Positions 7,663-16,349 of a stretch of DNA of 28,099 bases are shown here, one piece after another; within the stretch, counting starts at the first letter, position 1, and each line of letters opens with the position of its first letter. Position numbers and translations under genes: made by a program. The notes below the pieces were generated by a model. The model made no database searches. It was given only the letters and a program-made list of their open reading frames with translations, and was not told the origin of the DNA. Source of the stretch: Candidatus Nanopelagicales bacterium (lineage in GTDB: Bacteria; Actinomycetota; Actinomycetes; S36-B12; UBA5976); assembly GCA_023257525.1 (NCBI GenBank), contig JALRCB010000003.1:1-28099 (forward strand). Reading direction: 5' to 3'.

Positions 7663-10602
7663 GTGGTTGATCAGTTAATCGTTCGAGGCGCTCGCGAGCA
7701 CAACCTCAAAGACGTAAACATTGATTTACCTCGTGATTCTCTGATTGTTTTTACCGGTCTTTCTGGCTCTGGGAAGTCTTCGCTGGCTTTTGACACGATC
7801 TTCGCTGAAGGTCAACGTCGGTATGTCGAATCCCTATCTGCCTATGCTCGCCAATTCCTTGGTCAGATGGATAAACCAGATGTTGACTTCATTGAAGGGC
7901 TTTCACCTGCTGTTTCAATTGATCAAAAATCTACTAATCGCAATCCGCGTTCTACCGTGGGAACCATCACTGAGGTTTACGACTACTTAAGATTGCTTTT
8001 TGCGCGAGCCGGACGACCGCACTGCCCAGACTGTGGCAGACCAATTTCCCGCCAATCACCACAACAAATTGTGGACAGAATTCTGGAGATTAAAGAAGGC
8101 ACAAGATTCCAACTGCTAGCTCCAGTTATTCGGGAGCGCAAAGGTGAATACTCAGAACTGTTTCGCAACCTTCAGTCCCAGGGATTTGCCCGGGCTCGAA
8201 TAGATGGCGTGGTTTACCCTCTCGAGGAACCACCCAAATTAAAGAAGCAAGAAAAGCACACCATTGAAGTTGTAGTAGATCGCTTGGCAGTTAAGTCAGA
8301 TGCGGTCCGACGACTAACTGACAGCGTCGAAACCGCATTACGGCTATCCAGTGGATTAGTAACACTAGAGTTTGTCGACCTGCCTGAGGATGATCCGGAT
8401 CGGGAACGTATGTTCAGCGAACATTTAGTTTGCCTGTACGACGGAAACCAATTCGAGGAGTTGGAGCCAAGATCGTTTTCGTTCAACTCACCGTTCGGTG
8501 CTTGTCCCGAGTGCACTGGCCTGGGAAACAAGATGGAAGTCGACGTTGATCTCGTTATTCCTAACCCAGATTTGTCGCTGGAAGAAGGTGCTATCGATCC
8601 ATGGGCTTCCGGTCACATCTTTGATTACTTCTTTCGATTAACTAAGGCACTTTCTAATGAGTTGGAATTTGCCCTGGATGTACCTTGGAAAAAGTTACCG
8701 CTCAAGGCTCGGAATGCCTTGCTGCACGGAAACGATCATGAAGTTCAAGTTAAGTACAAGAACCGCTATGGCAGACAACGCACTTACTCAACTGGGTTTG
8801 AAGGTGTTATTCAATACATCGAACGCAAGCATCAAGAATCCGAGAGTGACTCGAGTCGAGAAAAACTCGAAGGCTACATGCGAGAAGTTCCTTGTCCTGC
8901 TTGTGCTGGTGCCAGATTAAAGCCACTGTCACTTGCCGTAACACTTAATAACAAGAGCATTGCCCAGATTGCGCAACTCCCAATAGGTGAGTGCGCCGAA
9001 TTTTTGAAGAAGCTCGAACTTTCCCCAAGAGAGCGAGCAATTGCGGATCGAGTTCTAAAGGAAGTCAATGAGAGATTGGCATTCTTAATTGATGTCGGCC
9101 TGGACTACTTATCTCTCGAAAGATCTGCAGGTTCGCTGGCTGGTGGGGAAGCGCAACGTATTCGTTTGGCCACCCAGATTGGCAGTGGCCTAACCGGAGT
9201 ACTTTACGTTTTGGATGAACCAAGTATTGGACTTCACCAGCGCGACAATCACAGACTTATTGAGACCTTAATTCGACTTCGCGATCTTGGAAATACCCTC
9301 ATTGTGGTTGAGCATGACGAAGACACAATCCGAACCGCTGACTGGATTGTGGACATTGGTCCTGGAGCTGGTGAACATGGCGGACATGTTGTTTCCAGTG
9401 GTTCTTATGAGCAATTGATCAACACCAAGGAATCAATCACTGGACAGTACCTATCGGGCAAACGTTCAATAGAAGTTCCAGCCATCCGACGTCCAGTTGA
9501 TGCATCACGCATGTTAACGATTTATGGCGCCAAGGAGCACAATCTAGCCGACGTTAAAGTCGACATCCCACTTGGTATTTTTGCCGCGGTGACCGGTGTG
9601 TCTGGATCGGGTAAGTCAACCCTTATTAACGACATTTTGTACAACGTGTTAGCTCGCGATCTAAATGGCGCGCGTACCGTTCCAGGTCGTCACAAGAAGA
9701 TTGATGGCATTGATCAACTCGACAAAGTTGTACACGTTGACCAGAGTCCTATCGGTAGAACTCCTAGATCGAACCCAGCAACTTACACCGGGGTATTCGA
9801 TCACGTCAGGAAGCTGTTCGCAGAAACCCCAGAGGCCAAAATGCGGGGCTATCAACAAGGACGTTTCTCTTTCAACGTTAAGGGTGGTAGATGTGAGTCT
9901 TGCTCTGGTGATGGCACGCTAAAAATCGAAATGAACTTTCTGCCAGATGTATACGTGCCGTGTGAAGTTTGTCATGGTGCCAGATATAACCGAGAGACAC
10001 TTGAGGTTCATTACAAGAACAAATCGATTAGTGATGTGCTAAACATGCCAGTTGAAGAAGCACTGGAATTCTTCGCAAGCATCCCAGCAATCGCCAGACA
10101 TCTGAAAACGCTAGTTGACGTTGGACTCGGTTATGTTCGACTAGGCCAGCCTGCAACAACTTTGAGTGGTGGTGAAGCGCAACGCGTGAAGCTTTCCTCA
10201 GAATTACAGAAACGCTCAACTGGCAGAACTGTTTATGTTTTGGATGAACCAACCACCGGTTTACATTTTGAAGACGTCAGAAAATTGTTAATTGTTCTGC
10301 ACTCTTTAGTTGAAAAGGGCAATACCGTAATCGTGATCGAGCACAACCTGGATGTGATCAAGACTGCAGACTGGATCATTGACATGGGCCCAGAAGGCGG
10401 TTCCGGCGGCGGCAAAGTCGTAGTGACCGGAACGCCTGAGCAAGTAGCAAGCCACGCCACCAGTCACACAGCTAGATTCTTGAAGCCACTGCTAGGAACA
10501 AATTCGGTTAAGTCTGCCCAACCAAAGCAGGTAGCCAATAAGGCACCAGCCAAGAAGTCTGCGACAAAGAAGCCTGCAGCTGGAAAACCCGTTACTAAGT
10601 AG
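7663..10602 (+). CDS. uvrA: Excinuclease ABC subunit UvrA
   Basis: UvrA is the damage-recognition ATPase of nucleotide excision repair, a dimer with two ABC modules per chain. In the 979-aa protein, Walker A1 (GLSGSGKS) is at 32-39, signature 1 (LAGGEAQRIR) near 492-501, Walker A2 (GVSGSGKS) near 645-652 and signature 2 (LSGGEAQRVK) near 834-843. Zinc cysteine pairs are seen at C281/C284 with C411/C414, and C744/C747 with C767/C770; an extra CPDC is at 121-124. The GTG start at 7663 gives the family-typical N-terminus; the ATG at 7661 is out of frame. The last ~30 residues are a Lys/Ala/Pro-rich tail resembling histone H1-like tails, outside the conserved fold. Confidence 0.98.
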   Translation: MVDQLIVRGAREHNLKDVNIDLPRDSLIVFTGLSGSGKSSLAFDTIFAEGQRRYVESLSAYARQFLGQMDKPDVDFIEGLSPAVSIDQKSTNRNPRSTVGTITEVYDYLRLLFARAGRPHCPDCGRPISRQSPQQIVDRILEIKEGTRFQLLAPVIRERKGEYSELFRNLQSQGFARARIDGVVYPLEEPPKLKKQEKHTIEVVVDRLAVKSDAVRRLTDSVETALRLSSGLVTLEFVDLPEDDPDRERMFSEHLVCLYDGNQFEELEPRSFSFNSPFGACPECTGLGNKMEVDVDLVIPNPDLSLEEGAIDPWASGHIFDYFFRLTKALSNELEFALDVPWKKLPLKARNALLHGNDHEVQVKYKNRYGRQRTYSTGFEGVIQYIERKHQESESDSSREKLEGYMREVPCPACAGARLKPLSLAVTLNNKSIAQIAQLPIGECAEFLKKLELSPRERAIADRVLKEVNERLAFLIDVGLDYLSLERSAGSLAGGEAQRIRLATQIGSGLTGVLYVLDEPSIGLHQRDNHRLIETLIRLRDLGNTLIVVEHDEDTIRTADWIVDIGPGAGEHGGHVVSSGSYEQLINTKESITGQYLSGKRSIEVPAIRRPVDASRMLTIYGAKEHNLADVKVDIPLGIFAAVTGVSGSGKSTLINDILYNVLARDLNGARTVPGRHKKIDGIDQLDKVVHVDQSPIGRTPRSNPATYTGVFDHVRKLFAETPEAKMRGYQQGRFSFNVKGGRCESCSGDGTLKIEMNFLPDVYVPCEVCHGARYNRETLEVHYKNKSISDVLNMPVEEALEFFASIPAIARHLKTLVDVGLGYVRLGQPATTLSGGEAQRVKLSSELQKRSTGRTVYVLDEPTTGLHFEDVRKLLIVLHSLVEKGNTVIVIEHNLDVIKTADWIIDMGPEGGSGGGKVVVTGTPEQVASHATSHTARFLKPLLGTNSVKSAQPKQVANKAPAKKSATKKPAAGKPVTK

Positions 10603-10607
10603 CCCTC

Positions 10608-12470
10608 GTGCAGATTACGGACAAACCTACAGACATACCGACCAGCCCTGGGGTTTATCGGTGGCGGGACGCTTCAGATCGAGTGATCTATGTCGGGAAG
10701 GCGAAGAATTTAAAGAATCGCATCAATTCCTACTTCACCAATGATTTACATCCAAGAACTCAAACCATGGTTTCAACTGCCCAAAGCCTGGATTGGGTTA
10801 CGGTGCGCACTGAAACCGAAGCTCTGCAACTTGAGTATGCGTGGATCAAAGAGTTTGACCCCAACTTCAATGTTAGATATCGCGATGACAAGAGTTATCC
10901 GTACTTGGCGCTATCCACTCAAGAGGAATTCCCTCGGGCATTTGTCTATCGAGGAGATAAACGCAAAGGCGTAACTTACTTTGGACCCTATGTTCAGGCC
11001 TGGGCCATTAGGGACTCGCTAGACCATTTGCTCAGAGTCTTTCCAGTACGCAGCTGTACTTCAGGTGTGTTCCGCAACGCGAAGGCCTCCGGTCGGCCTT
11101 GCTTATTGGCACACATCGATCGCTGCAGTGCACCGTGCGTAGGCAAAATTGATGAGGTCGGACACCGTGATCTGGTTAAGCAATTCATGTCATTTATGTC
11201 AGGTAACTCGAAAGAGATAGTTGCTGACATTTCCCGTCGAATGAACGAAGCATCAGCAGCCCAAGATTATGAACAAGCCAGTGTGCTTCGAGACGACTTA
11301 GCTGCCCTTGAGCGTGTCTTAGAAAAGAGCGTTGTCGTACTTCCTGATGACACATTCGCAGACATAGTTGGCCTTCATCACGACGACTTGCAGTCCGCAG
11401 TTCAAGTTTTCTCGGTTCGTAGTGGACGCATTGTGGGGCAACGCGGTTTCATAATGGAGAACTCAGTAGATGCAACAAGTGAAACTCTCATGACTGATGC
11501 TTTGATGCATATCTATGCTGCGGCAACCAAAGATGAGATTCCGACTGAAGTTTTGGTTAGTCACGAGCCAGAGAGTGCGACTAGTTTGGCTGAATTGTTG
11601 GGCACAATTCGAGAGGCGCAAATCAGTGTCAGAGTTCCATCTCGGGGTGACAAAAAGATGTTGATGGATACTGTGGTGATTAATGCGGGTCAAGCTCTTG
11701 GACTGCACAAAACTAAACGCTCAACAGACCTTGTTACTCGAAGTAAAGCGCTAGCTGAAATCCAGGAAGCCATAGGACTGCCGGATGCACCACTGCGTAT
11801 TGAATGTATCGACGTTTCCCACATTTCTGGCACTAACGTGGTTGCATCCCTTGTTGTATTCGAGGATGGGATTCCTAAGAAGAAGGATTACCGACAATTC
11901 ATAATTGAAGATCCACGCGACGATACTGCATCTATAGCCCAAGTAGTAGCTCGTAGATTCAAGGACCATGACGAGAAACGACCGTATCGACCAAACCTTC
12001 TAGTTATTGATGGTGGCTTACCGCAAGTAAACGCAGCAGCCAAAGCTTTAGAGGCAGCGGGAGTTAGCAACATGCATGTGGTTGGGTTAGCCAAGCGGAT
12101 GGAAGAGATTTGGAAACCAGGAGCCACTTACCCAGTGATTCTGCCCAGAAGTAGTGAAGCGCTTTTCATGCTGCAACGAGTGCGGGACGAGGCACATAGG
12201 TTTGCCATCACACTGCACCGAAATCGAAGGTCTAAGGGAATGGTCGATAGCGTGCTTGATGATGTGCCAGGTCTTGGGCCAGTAAAAAAGAAAGCAGTTT
12301 TGGCACACTTTGGATCGCTTAAGAAAGTGGCTGCCGCTTCAGTATCTGAACTTTCCCAAGTCCCAGGTATTGGTCCAATCCAAGCTGAACAAATCTGGCA
12401 ATTCCTGAATCAAGATAATCCTGGTGATGTTGCCATCAACACCGCCACAGGCGAGATAATTGAATCGTGA
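10608..12470 (+). CDS. uvrC: Excinuclease ABC subunit UvrC
   Basis: UvrC makes both incisions around a lesion bound by UvrB. The 620-aa protein has an N-terminal GIY-YIG nuclease (GVYRWRD from 15, YVG at 28-30), a cysteine-bearing central region, a UVR domain near 205-240, an RNase H-like nuclease with Asp402 (CIDVSH) and Asp468 (VIDGG), and a tandem helix-hairpin-helix DNA-binding end (VPGLGPVKKKAV and VPGIGPIQAEQI). The GTG start is 5 bp after uvrA; a poor -10-like TAAGTA lies 6 nt upstream, so it may be read with uvrA instead. The stop TGA overlaps the rapZ GTG in GTGA, which implies translational coupling. Confidence 0.97.
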   Translation: MQITDKPTDIPTSPGVYRWRDASDRVIYVGKAKNLKNRINSYFTNDLHPRTQTMVSTAQSLDWVTVRTETEALQLEYAWIKEFDPNFNVRYRDDKSYPYLALSTQEEFPRAFVYRGDKRKGVTYFGPYVQAWAIRDSLDHLLRVFPVRSCTSGVFRNAKASGRPCLLAHIDRCSAPCVGKIDEVGHRDLVKQFMSFMSGNSKEIVADISRRMNEASAAQDYEQASVLRDDLAALERVLEKSVVVLPDDTFADIVGLHHDDLQSAVQVFSVRSGRIVGQRGFIMENSVDATSETLMTDALMHIYAAATKDEIPTEVLVSHEPESATSLAELLGTIREAQISVRVPSRGDKKMLMDTVVINAGQALGLHKTKRSTDLVTRSKALAEIQEAIGLPDAPLRIECIDVSHISGTNVVASLVVFEDGIPKKKDYRQFIIEDPRDDTASIAQVVARRFKDHDEKRPYRPNLLVIDGGLPQVNAAAKALEAAGVSNMHVVGLAKRMEEIWKPGATYPVILPRSSEALFMLQRVRDEAHRFAITLHRNRRSKGMVDSVLDDVPGLGPVKKKAVLAHFGSLKKVAAASVSELSQVPGIGPIQAEQIWQFLNQDNPGDVAINTATGEIIES

Positions 12471-13333
12471 GTGAATCCCAGATTGACGTAATCCTGGTAA
12501 CGGGCATGTCCGGAGCCGGACGATCAACGGCGACCAGAGCTCTCGAAGACATCGGTTGGTTCGTAGTTGATAACTTGCCACCAACCTTGATGACCAATGT
12601 GGTTGATTATGTAGCCCAGCGAACTGGTTCGCGAAAGGTTGCAGTCGTGGCAGATGTTCGTGGTGGCCAACTATTTGAAGAATTACGAGAGTCGCTAGCA
12701 GCCATCAAAACGGCAGGGCATGACTTGCGTGTGCTGTTTCTTGAGGCTGGTGATGAAGCGCTAGTCCGCAGGTATGAATCGTCTCGTAGACCTCATCCGC
12801 TACAGCGTGATGACAGCCTCTTAGGCGCAGTGCAGCGGGAACGAAGTCTGTTGAGTGATTTACGTGCTGATGCCGACATAGTTATTGATACCAGCAATTT
12901 AAATGTGCACGAATTACGCAGAAGTATCGAAGCCTCGTTTGGGGATGACGACCACGTTGCATTACGCGCTACAGTCATGTCATTTGGATTTAAGTATGGA
13001 ATTCCAGTAGATGCCGATTTAGTTGCCGACTTAAGGTTCTTGCCAAATCCTTACTGGGATCCAAAGCTAAAGGATCTAACCGGATTAGATGCAGCAGTTA
13101 ACGACTACGTGGTTGCATCAGATCAGGCTCAAGAGTTCCTGACAAAGTATGCCGAACTTATTGACTTAGTTGAAGACGGATATCTGCGCGAAGGTAAGCG
13201 TTTTGTCACGATTGCTATGGGTTGCACTGGTGGCAAGCATCGAAGCGTCGCTATGGCCGAGAATCTCTCAGCTCGGTTAGTTAAGTCCGGAGTAGAAGTC
13301 AGAGTGGTTCATCGCGACTTGGGACGTGAATAG
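12467..13333 (+). CDS. rapZ: RNase adapter/nucleotide-binding protein RapZ (YvcJ family)
   Basis: A P-loop protein of 288 aa with Walker A GMSGAGRS at 13-20, the VDNLPP segment, and the C-terminal GCTGGKHRSV at 252-261 that marks the family. In E. coli RapZ guides RNase E to the small RNA GlmZ; actinobacteria lack that pathway as known, so the role here is open. It starts with GTG inside the uvrC stop (4-bp overlap) and abuts yvcK with no gap. The rapZ-yvcK-whiA trio is conserved across Gram-positive bacteria and is often tied to cell wall precursor supply and growth control. Confidence 0.95.
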   Translation: MSESQIDVILVTGMSGAGRSTATRALEDIGWFVVDNLPPTLMTNVVDYVAQRTGSRKVAVVADVRGGQLFEELRESLAAIKTAGHDLRVLFLEAGDEALVRRYESSRRPHPLQRDDSLLGAVQRERSLLSDLRADADIVIDTSNLNVHELRRSIEASFGDDDHVALRATVMSFGFKYGIPVDADLVADLRFLPNPYWDPKLKDLTGLDAAVNDYVVASDQAQEFLTKYAELIDLVEDGYLREGKRFVTIAMGCTGGKHRSVAMAENLSARLVKSGVEVRVVHRDLGRE

Positions 13334-14317
13334 ATGCCAGGCGCACCAATGCGCTCAGTTGATGTTGTTGCACTGGGTGGCGGTCACGGGTTAGCTGCAA
13401 GTCTGCAGGCGTTACGACGAGTAACACCACACTTAACTGCAGTTGTCGGTGTCAGTGATGATGGTGGCAGCAGCGGCAGACTCCGCGAAGAATTTGGCAT
13501 TGTTCCGCCTGGTGATTTGCGAATGGCTTTGGCGGCTCTGTGTGGTGATGACACCTGGGGATCAACTTGGGCAAGAGTCTTGCAACATCGTTTCTCATCC
13601 AAAGGTGACTTGGACGGACACTCACTTGGGAATCTTTTGATCACTGCGCTCTGGGAAGAAACCGACAACTTGGTCGAAGGTTTGGATTGGGTAGCCAGAT
13701 TGCTCGATGCCAAGGGTAAAGTTTTGCCACTTTGTATTGAGCCACTAGAAATCTATGCCGACGTCTTAACGGCAGCAGGACAAACGGATCAAGTGCGCGG
13801 GCAGGTTCAAGTTGCCACGACTCCACATGCCATTCAAACGATTGGCCTAGAACCAAAGAATCCTCAGGTTTGCGAGCAAGCCGTCGCTGCAGTTCGAAAC
13901 GCTGACTTTGTCGTGTTAGGCCCTGGCTCTTGGTATACAAGTGTGCTGACCCATTTCCAGGTGCCACAAATGGCTCAAGCGTTACATGAAACGACGGCAG
14001 CGCGAGTGCTCGTAATTAACCTGCGTCCGCAATCGGGAGAGACCGAAGGCTATTCCGCTGCCAGCTACCTTGAAGTCCTGGCAAAGAGTTATCCCGACTT
14101 CAAGGTTGATGTTGTGTTGGCCGATGTGAATCACGTTGGGCAAGATTCGCCTAAGAACGCTGAATCACTGCAGGAGCTTGCCATCGACTCTGGTGCCAGA
14201 TTGGTTTTGGCCCCGCTGGCCAAGGTCAATGGACCTTCCGACCAGCATGATCCGACACTGTTAGCCTCGGCGTTCAGCTCAATATTCACTCATGGCAGGA
14301 TAAGCCCATGGCAATGA
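13334..14317 (+). CDS. yvcK: YvcK/CofD-like gluconeogenesis factor
   Basis: A 327-aa cytoplasmic protein of the YvcK branch of the CofD-like fold. It shows the N-terminal VVALGGGHGL nucleotide-binding loop (about 11-20), VGVSDDGGSSGRLR soon after, PPGDLRMAL, and the VLGPGSWYTSVL segment. YvcK (CuvA in mycobacteria) binds UDP-sugars and is needed for growth on gluconeogenic carbon and for cell shape; it is not a true coenzyme F420 transferase. The ATG follows the rapZ stop directly; a second in-frame ATG at 13349 would give a start nearer to the conserved region and cannot be excluded. The stop overlaps whiA by 10 bp. Confidence 0.93.
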   Translation: MPGAPMRSVDVVALGGGHGLAASLQALRRVTPHLTAVVGVSDDGGSSGRLREEFGIVPPGDLRMALAALCGDDTWGSTWARVLQHRFSSKGDLDGHSLGNLLITALWEETDNLVEGLDWVARLLDAKGKVLPLCIEPLEIYADVLTAAGQTDQVRGQVQVATTPHAIQTIGLEPKNPQVCEQAVAAVRNADFVVLGPGSWYTSVLTHFQVPQMAQALHETTAARVLVINLRPQSGETEGYSAASYLEVLAKSYPDFKVDVVLADVNHVGQDSPKNAESLQELAIDSGARLVLAPLAKVNGPSDQHDPTLLASAFSSIFTHGRISPWQ

Positions 14318-15288
14318 CAGCAGCAGTAAAGGACGAACTCAGTCGTCTGCCCGTCACCAAGAAATGCTGTCGCAAGGCCGAGGTCTCAGCGTTGCTGCGT
14401 TTTGCTGGCGGCTTACACATTGTCAGCGGCAAAATTGTCGTAGAAGCCGAGCTCGACACCGGCCAAGCTGCCCGTCGCTTACGTCGCGACTTGGCGGAGA
14501 TTTTTGGACACGAAAGTGAAGTGTCAGTTCTGTCTGGTGCAGGAATTCGCAAGGGGAGTCGCTATTTAGTCCGAGTGGCTACTGAGGGCGAGCATTTAGC
14601 AAAACAGGTTGGACTTGTTGATGGTGGCGGACGCCCAATTCGCGGCTTACCACCACACATCGTGTCAGCCAGCTTGTGTGATGCCGAAGCCGCTTGGCGC
14701 GGAGCATTTCTGGCACATGGCTCACTTACTGAACCTGGCAGATCTTCCTCATTGGAAATTACCTGTCCAGGTCCAGAAGCTGCGCTTGCCCTGGTTGGTA
14801 GTGCACGTCGGTTAGGCATTGCAGCGAAGGCGCGTGAAGTTCGCGGAGTTGATCGCGTAGTGATTCGTGATGGTGATGCGATCGGAGCTCTACTAACTCG
14901 AATCGGTGCACATGAATCAGTCTTGGCTTGGGAAGAGCGTCGAATGCGCCGCGAAGTCCGAGCCACTGCAAACCGCCTCGCTAATTTTGATGATGCGAAT
15001 TTGCGTCGCTCGGCCCGGGCAGCAGTTGCAGCAGGCGCCCGCGCGGCCAGAGCAATTGAAATCTTGGGTGATGAAATCCCAACTCACTTGCTAGAAGCCG
15101 GGCAATTACGAGTGACTCACCAGCAAGCAAGTTTGGAAGAATTAGGCGCACTGGCAGATCCACCTATGACCAAGGACGCTATCGCAGGCAGAATTCGTCG
15201 CTTGCTGGCTATGGCCGACAAACGAGCCTCTGACTTGGGCATCCCTAACACTGAAGCCGGCCTAACGGCTGATATGCTCGAGCAATAG
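14308..15288 (+). CDS. whiA: Sporulation/cell-division regulator WhiA
   Basis: WhiA is a DNA-binding regulator with a LAGLIDADG-endonuclease-like N-terminal fold and a C-terminal helix-turn-helix. In sporulating actinobacteria it acts with WhiB; in unicellular species it affects division and chromosome segregation. The 326-aa product begins MAMTAAVKDELSRLPVTKKC, the start I recall from Streptomyces WhiA, which supports the ATG at 14308 over the in-frame ATG at 14314. AGGA with a 7-nt spacer precedes it. The conserved RRMRREVRATANRLANFDDA segment and the HTH (QASLEELGALADPPMTKDA, about 270-290) are intact. The 10-bp overlap with yvcK implies coupled translation. Confidence 0.96.
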   Translation: MAMTAAVKDELSRLPVTKKCCRKAEVSALLRFAGGLHIVSGKIVVEAELDTGQAARRLRRDLAEIFGHESEVSVLSGAGIRKGSRYLVRVATEGEHLAKQVGLVDGGGRPIRGLPPHIVSASLCDAEAAWRGAFLAHGSLTEPGRSSSLEITCPGPEAALALVGSARRLGIAAKAREVRGVDRVVIRDGDAIGALLTRIGAHESVLAWEERRMRREVRATANRLANFDDANLRRSARAAVAAGARAARAIEILGDEIPTHLLEAGQLRVTHQQASLEELGALADPPMTKDAIAGRIRRLLAMADKRASDLGIPNTEAGLTADMLEQ

Positions 15289-15296
15289 CAATTTGG

Positions 15297-15312
15297 GGCA
15301 TCTAAGGATGCC
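15297..15312 (+). terminator. Small hairpin between whiA and gap
   Basis: GGCATC-TAAG-GATGCC is a perfect 6-bp stem with a 4-nt loop, 9 bp after the whiA stop, followed by ATTTAGCTCAGTTTT. It could be a weak terminator or a processing/stability element separating whiA from the highly expressed gap operon. The T-run is interrupted, so activity is uncertain. Confidence 0.4.
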
Positions 15313-15327
15313 ATTTAGCTCAGTTTT

Positions 15328-15332
15328 AGGAG
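15328..15332 (+). promoter_or_regulatory. Shine-Dalgarno AGGAG deciding the gap start
   Basis: AGGAG with an 8-nt spacer precedes the ATG at 15341. It selects this start over the in-frame TTG at 15293, which lacks such a site and would add 16 residues before the Rossmann strand. The same AGGAGTAAATC string occurs before rbpA. Confidence 0.8.
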
Positions 15333-15340
15333 TAAATCAG

Positions 15341-16345
15341 ATGACTGTTCGCGTTGGAGTTAATGGATTTGGCCGAATTGGTCGTAACTACTTCCGAGCT
15401 ATTGCTGCTACTGGCGCAGACATCGAGATTGTTGGCATCAACGATTTAACTGATAACAAAACGCTGGCCCACTTACTCAAGTACGACTCCATCCTTGGTC
15501 GCCTTGGCAAAGAAGTTACTTTCACTGACAACTCAATAGTTGTAGACGGAAAGACAATCACTGTTACTTCTGAGCGGGACCCAGGCGCGCTGCCTTGGGG
15601 AGACCTAGGCGCAGACATCGTGATCGAATCAACCGGACATTTCACTGACGCCACCAAGGCCGCAGCACATATTTCGGCAGGTGCTAAGAAAGTCATCATC
15701 TCGGCTCCGGCCAGCAATGAAGACGTAACTATCGTTATGGGCGTCAATCACGAGACTTACGACCCAGCTAAGCATCACGTAATCTCTAATGCGTCCTGCA
15801 CAACTAACTGCCTAGCACCAATGGCTAAAGCTATTCATGATGCCTTCGGTATTGATCATGGTTTGATGACAACCATTCACGCATATACAAATGACCAAGT
15901 GATTCTAGATTTCCCACATCCAGATCTTCGTCGCTCTCGCGCCGCAGCAACAAACTTGATTCCAACAACAACCGGTGCTGCAAAAGCAATCGGTCTAGTT
16001 ATGCCAGAACTTAAGGGCAAGCTCGATGGCTATGCGATGCGCGTTCCAGTCCCAACTGGTTCTGCAACCGATCTAACTGCAGTTCTAAAGAAGTCTGTAA
16101 CTAAAGAAGAAGTCAACGCTGTTGTTAAGGCCGCAGCTGAAGGTGCGCTTAAGGGTTACTTAAGTTACACCGAGGATCCAATTGTTTCCTCCGACATCGT
16201 GACTGATCCATCATCATGTATCTTCGACGCTTCGCTAACAAATGCCATGGGTAGCACCATCAAAGTGGTTGGCTGGTATGACAATGAGTGGGGTTACTCA
16301 AACCGCCTAGTGGACATCACTAAGTTTGTCGGATCAAAACTCTAA
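15341..16345 (+). CDS. gap: Glyceraldehyde-3-phosphate dehydrogenase (NAD-dependent)
   Basis: Converts glyceraldehyde-3-phosphate to 1,3-bisphosphoglycerate in glycolysis. The 334-aa protein starts MTVRVGVNGFGRIGR; the dinucleotide loop GFGRIGR is at 9-15, Asp35 (in INDLTD) indicates NAD rather than NADP preference, and the catalytic cysteine is C153 in SNASCTTNCLAP. The C-terminal WYDNEWGYSNR is intact. It is a class I enzyme of normal length. It heads gap-pgk-tpiA-secG, the usual actinobacterial order; pgk follows after 4 bp. Confidence 0.98.
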   Translation: MTVRVGVNGFGRIGRNYFRAIAATGADIEIVGINDLTDNKTLAHLLKYDSILGRLGKEVTFTDNSIVVDGKTITVTSERDPGALPWGDLGADIVIESTGHFTDATKAAAHISAGAKKVIISAPASNEDVTIVMGVNHETYDPAKHHVISNASCTTNCLAPMAKAIHDAFGIDHGLMTTIHAYTNDQVILDFPHPDLRRSRAAATNLIPTTTGAAKAIGLVMPELKGKLDGYAMRVPVPTGSATDLTAVLKKSVTKEEVNAVVKAAAEGALKGYLSYTEDPIVSSDIVTDPSSCIFDASLTNAMGSTIKVVGWYDNEWGYSNRLVDITKFVGSKL

Positions 16346-16349
16346 ATTC

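Noticed and set aside
10596..10601. TAAGTA as a leaderless -10 box for uvrC
   Set aside because: Position is right (6 nt before GTG) but the last base is A, not T, so it was left out of the seven-gene set.
12467..14317. yvcK as an F420 biosynthesis (CofD) gene
   Set aside because: The rapZ-yvcK-whiA context and the DDGGSSGRLR sequence place it in the YvcK branch, not CofD; no other F420 genes are present.
14562..14966. 134-codon minus-strand open frame opposite whiA
   Set aside because: It is the mirror of a conserved coding frame; low-complexity Arg/Ser/Pro composition is typical of such shadows.
15293..15340. TTG start giving a longer glyceraldehyde-3-phosphate dehydrogenase
   Set aside because: The Rossmann fold begins right after the ATG at 15341, which has a strong AGGAG site; the extension would also read through a hairpin.
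16326..16349. TTG start giving a longer phosphoglycerate kinase overlapping gap
   Set aside because: The family N-terminus fits the ATG at 16350. The 8 added residues have no support, though the lack of a Shine-Dalgarno at 16350 leaves some doubt.
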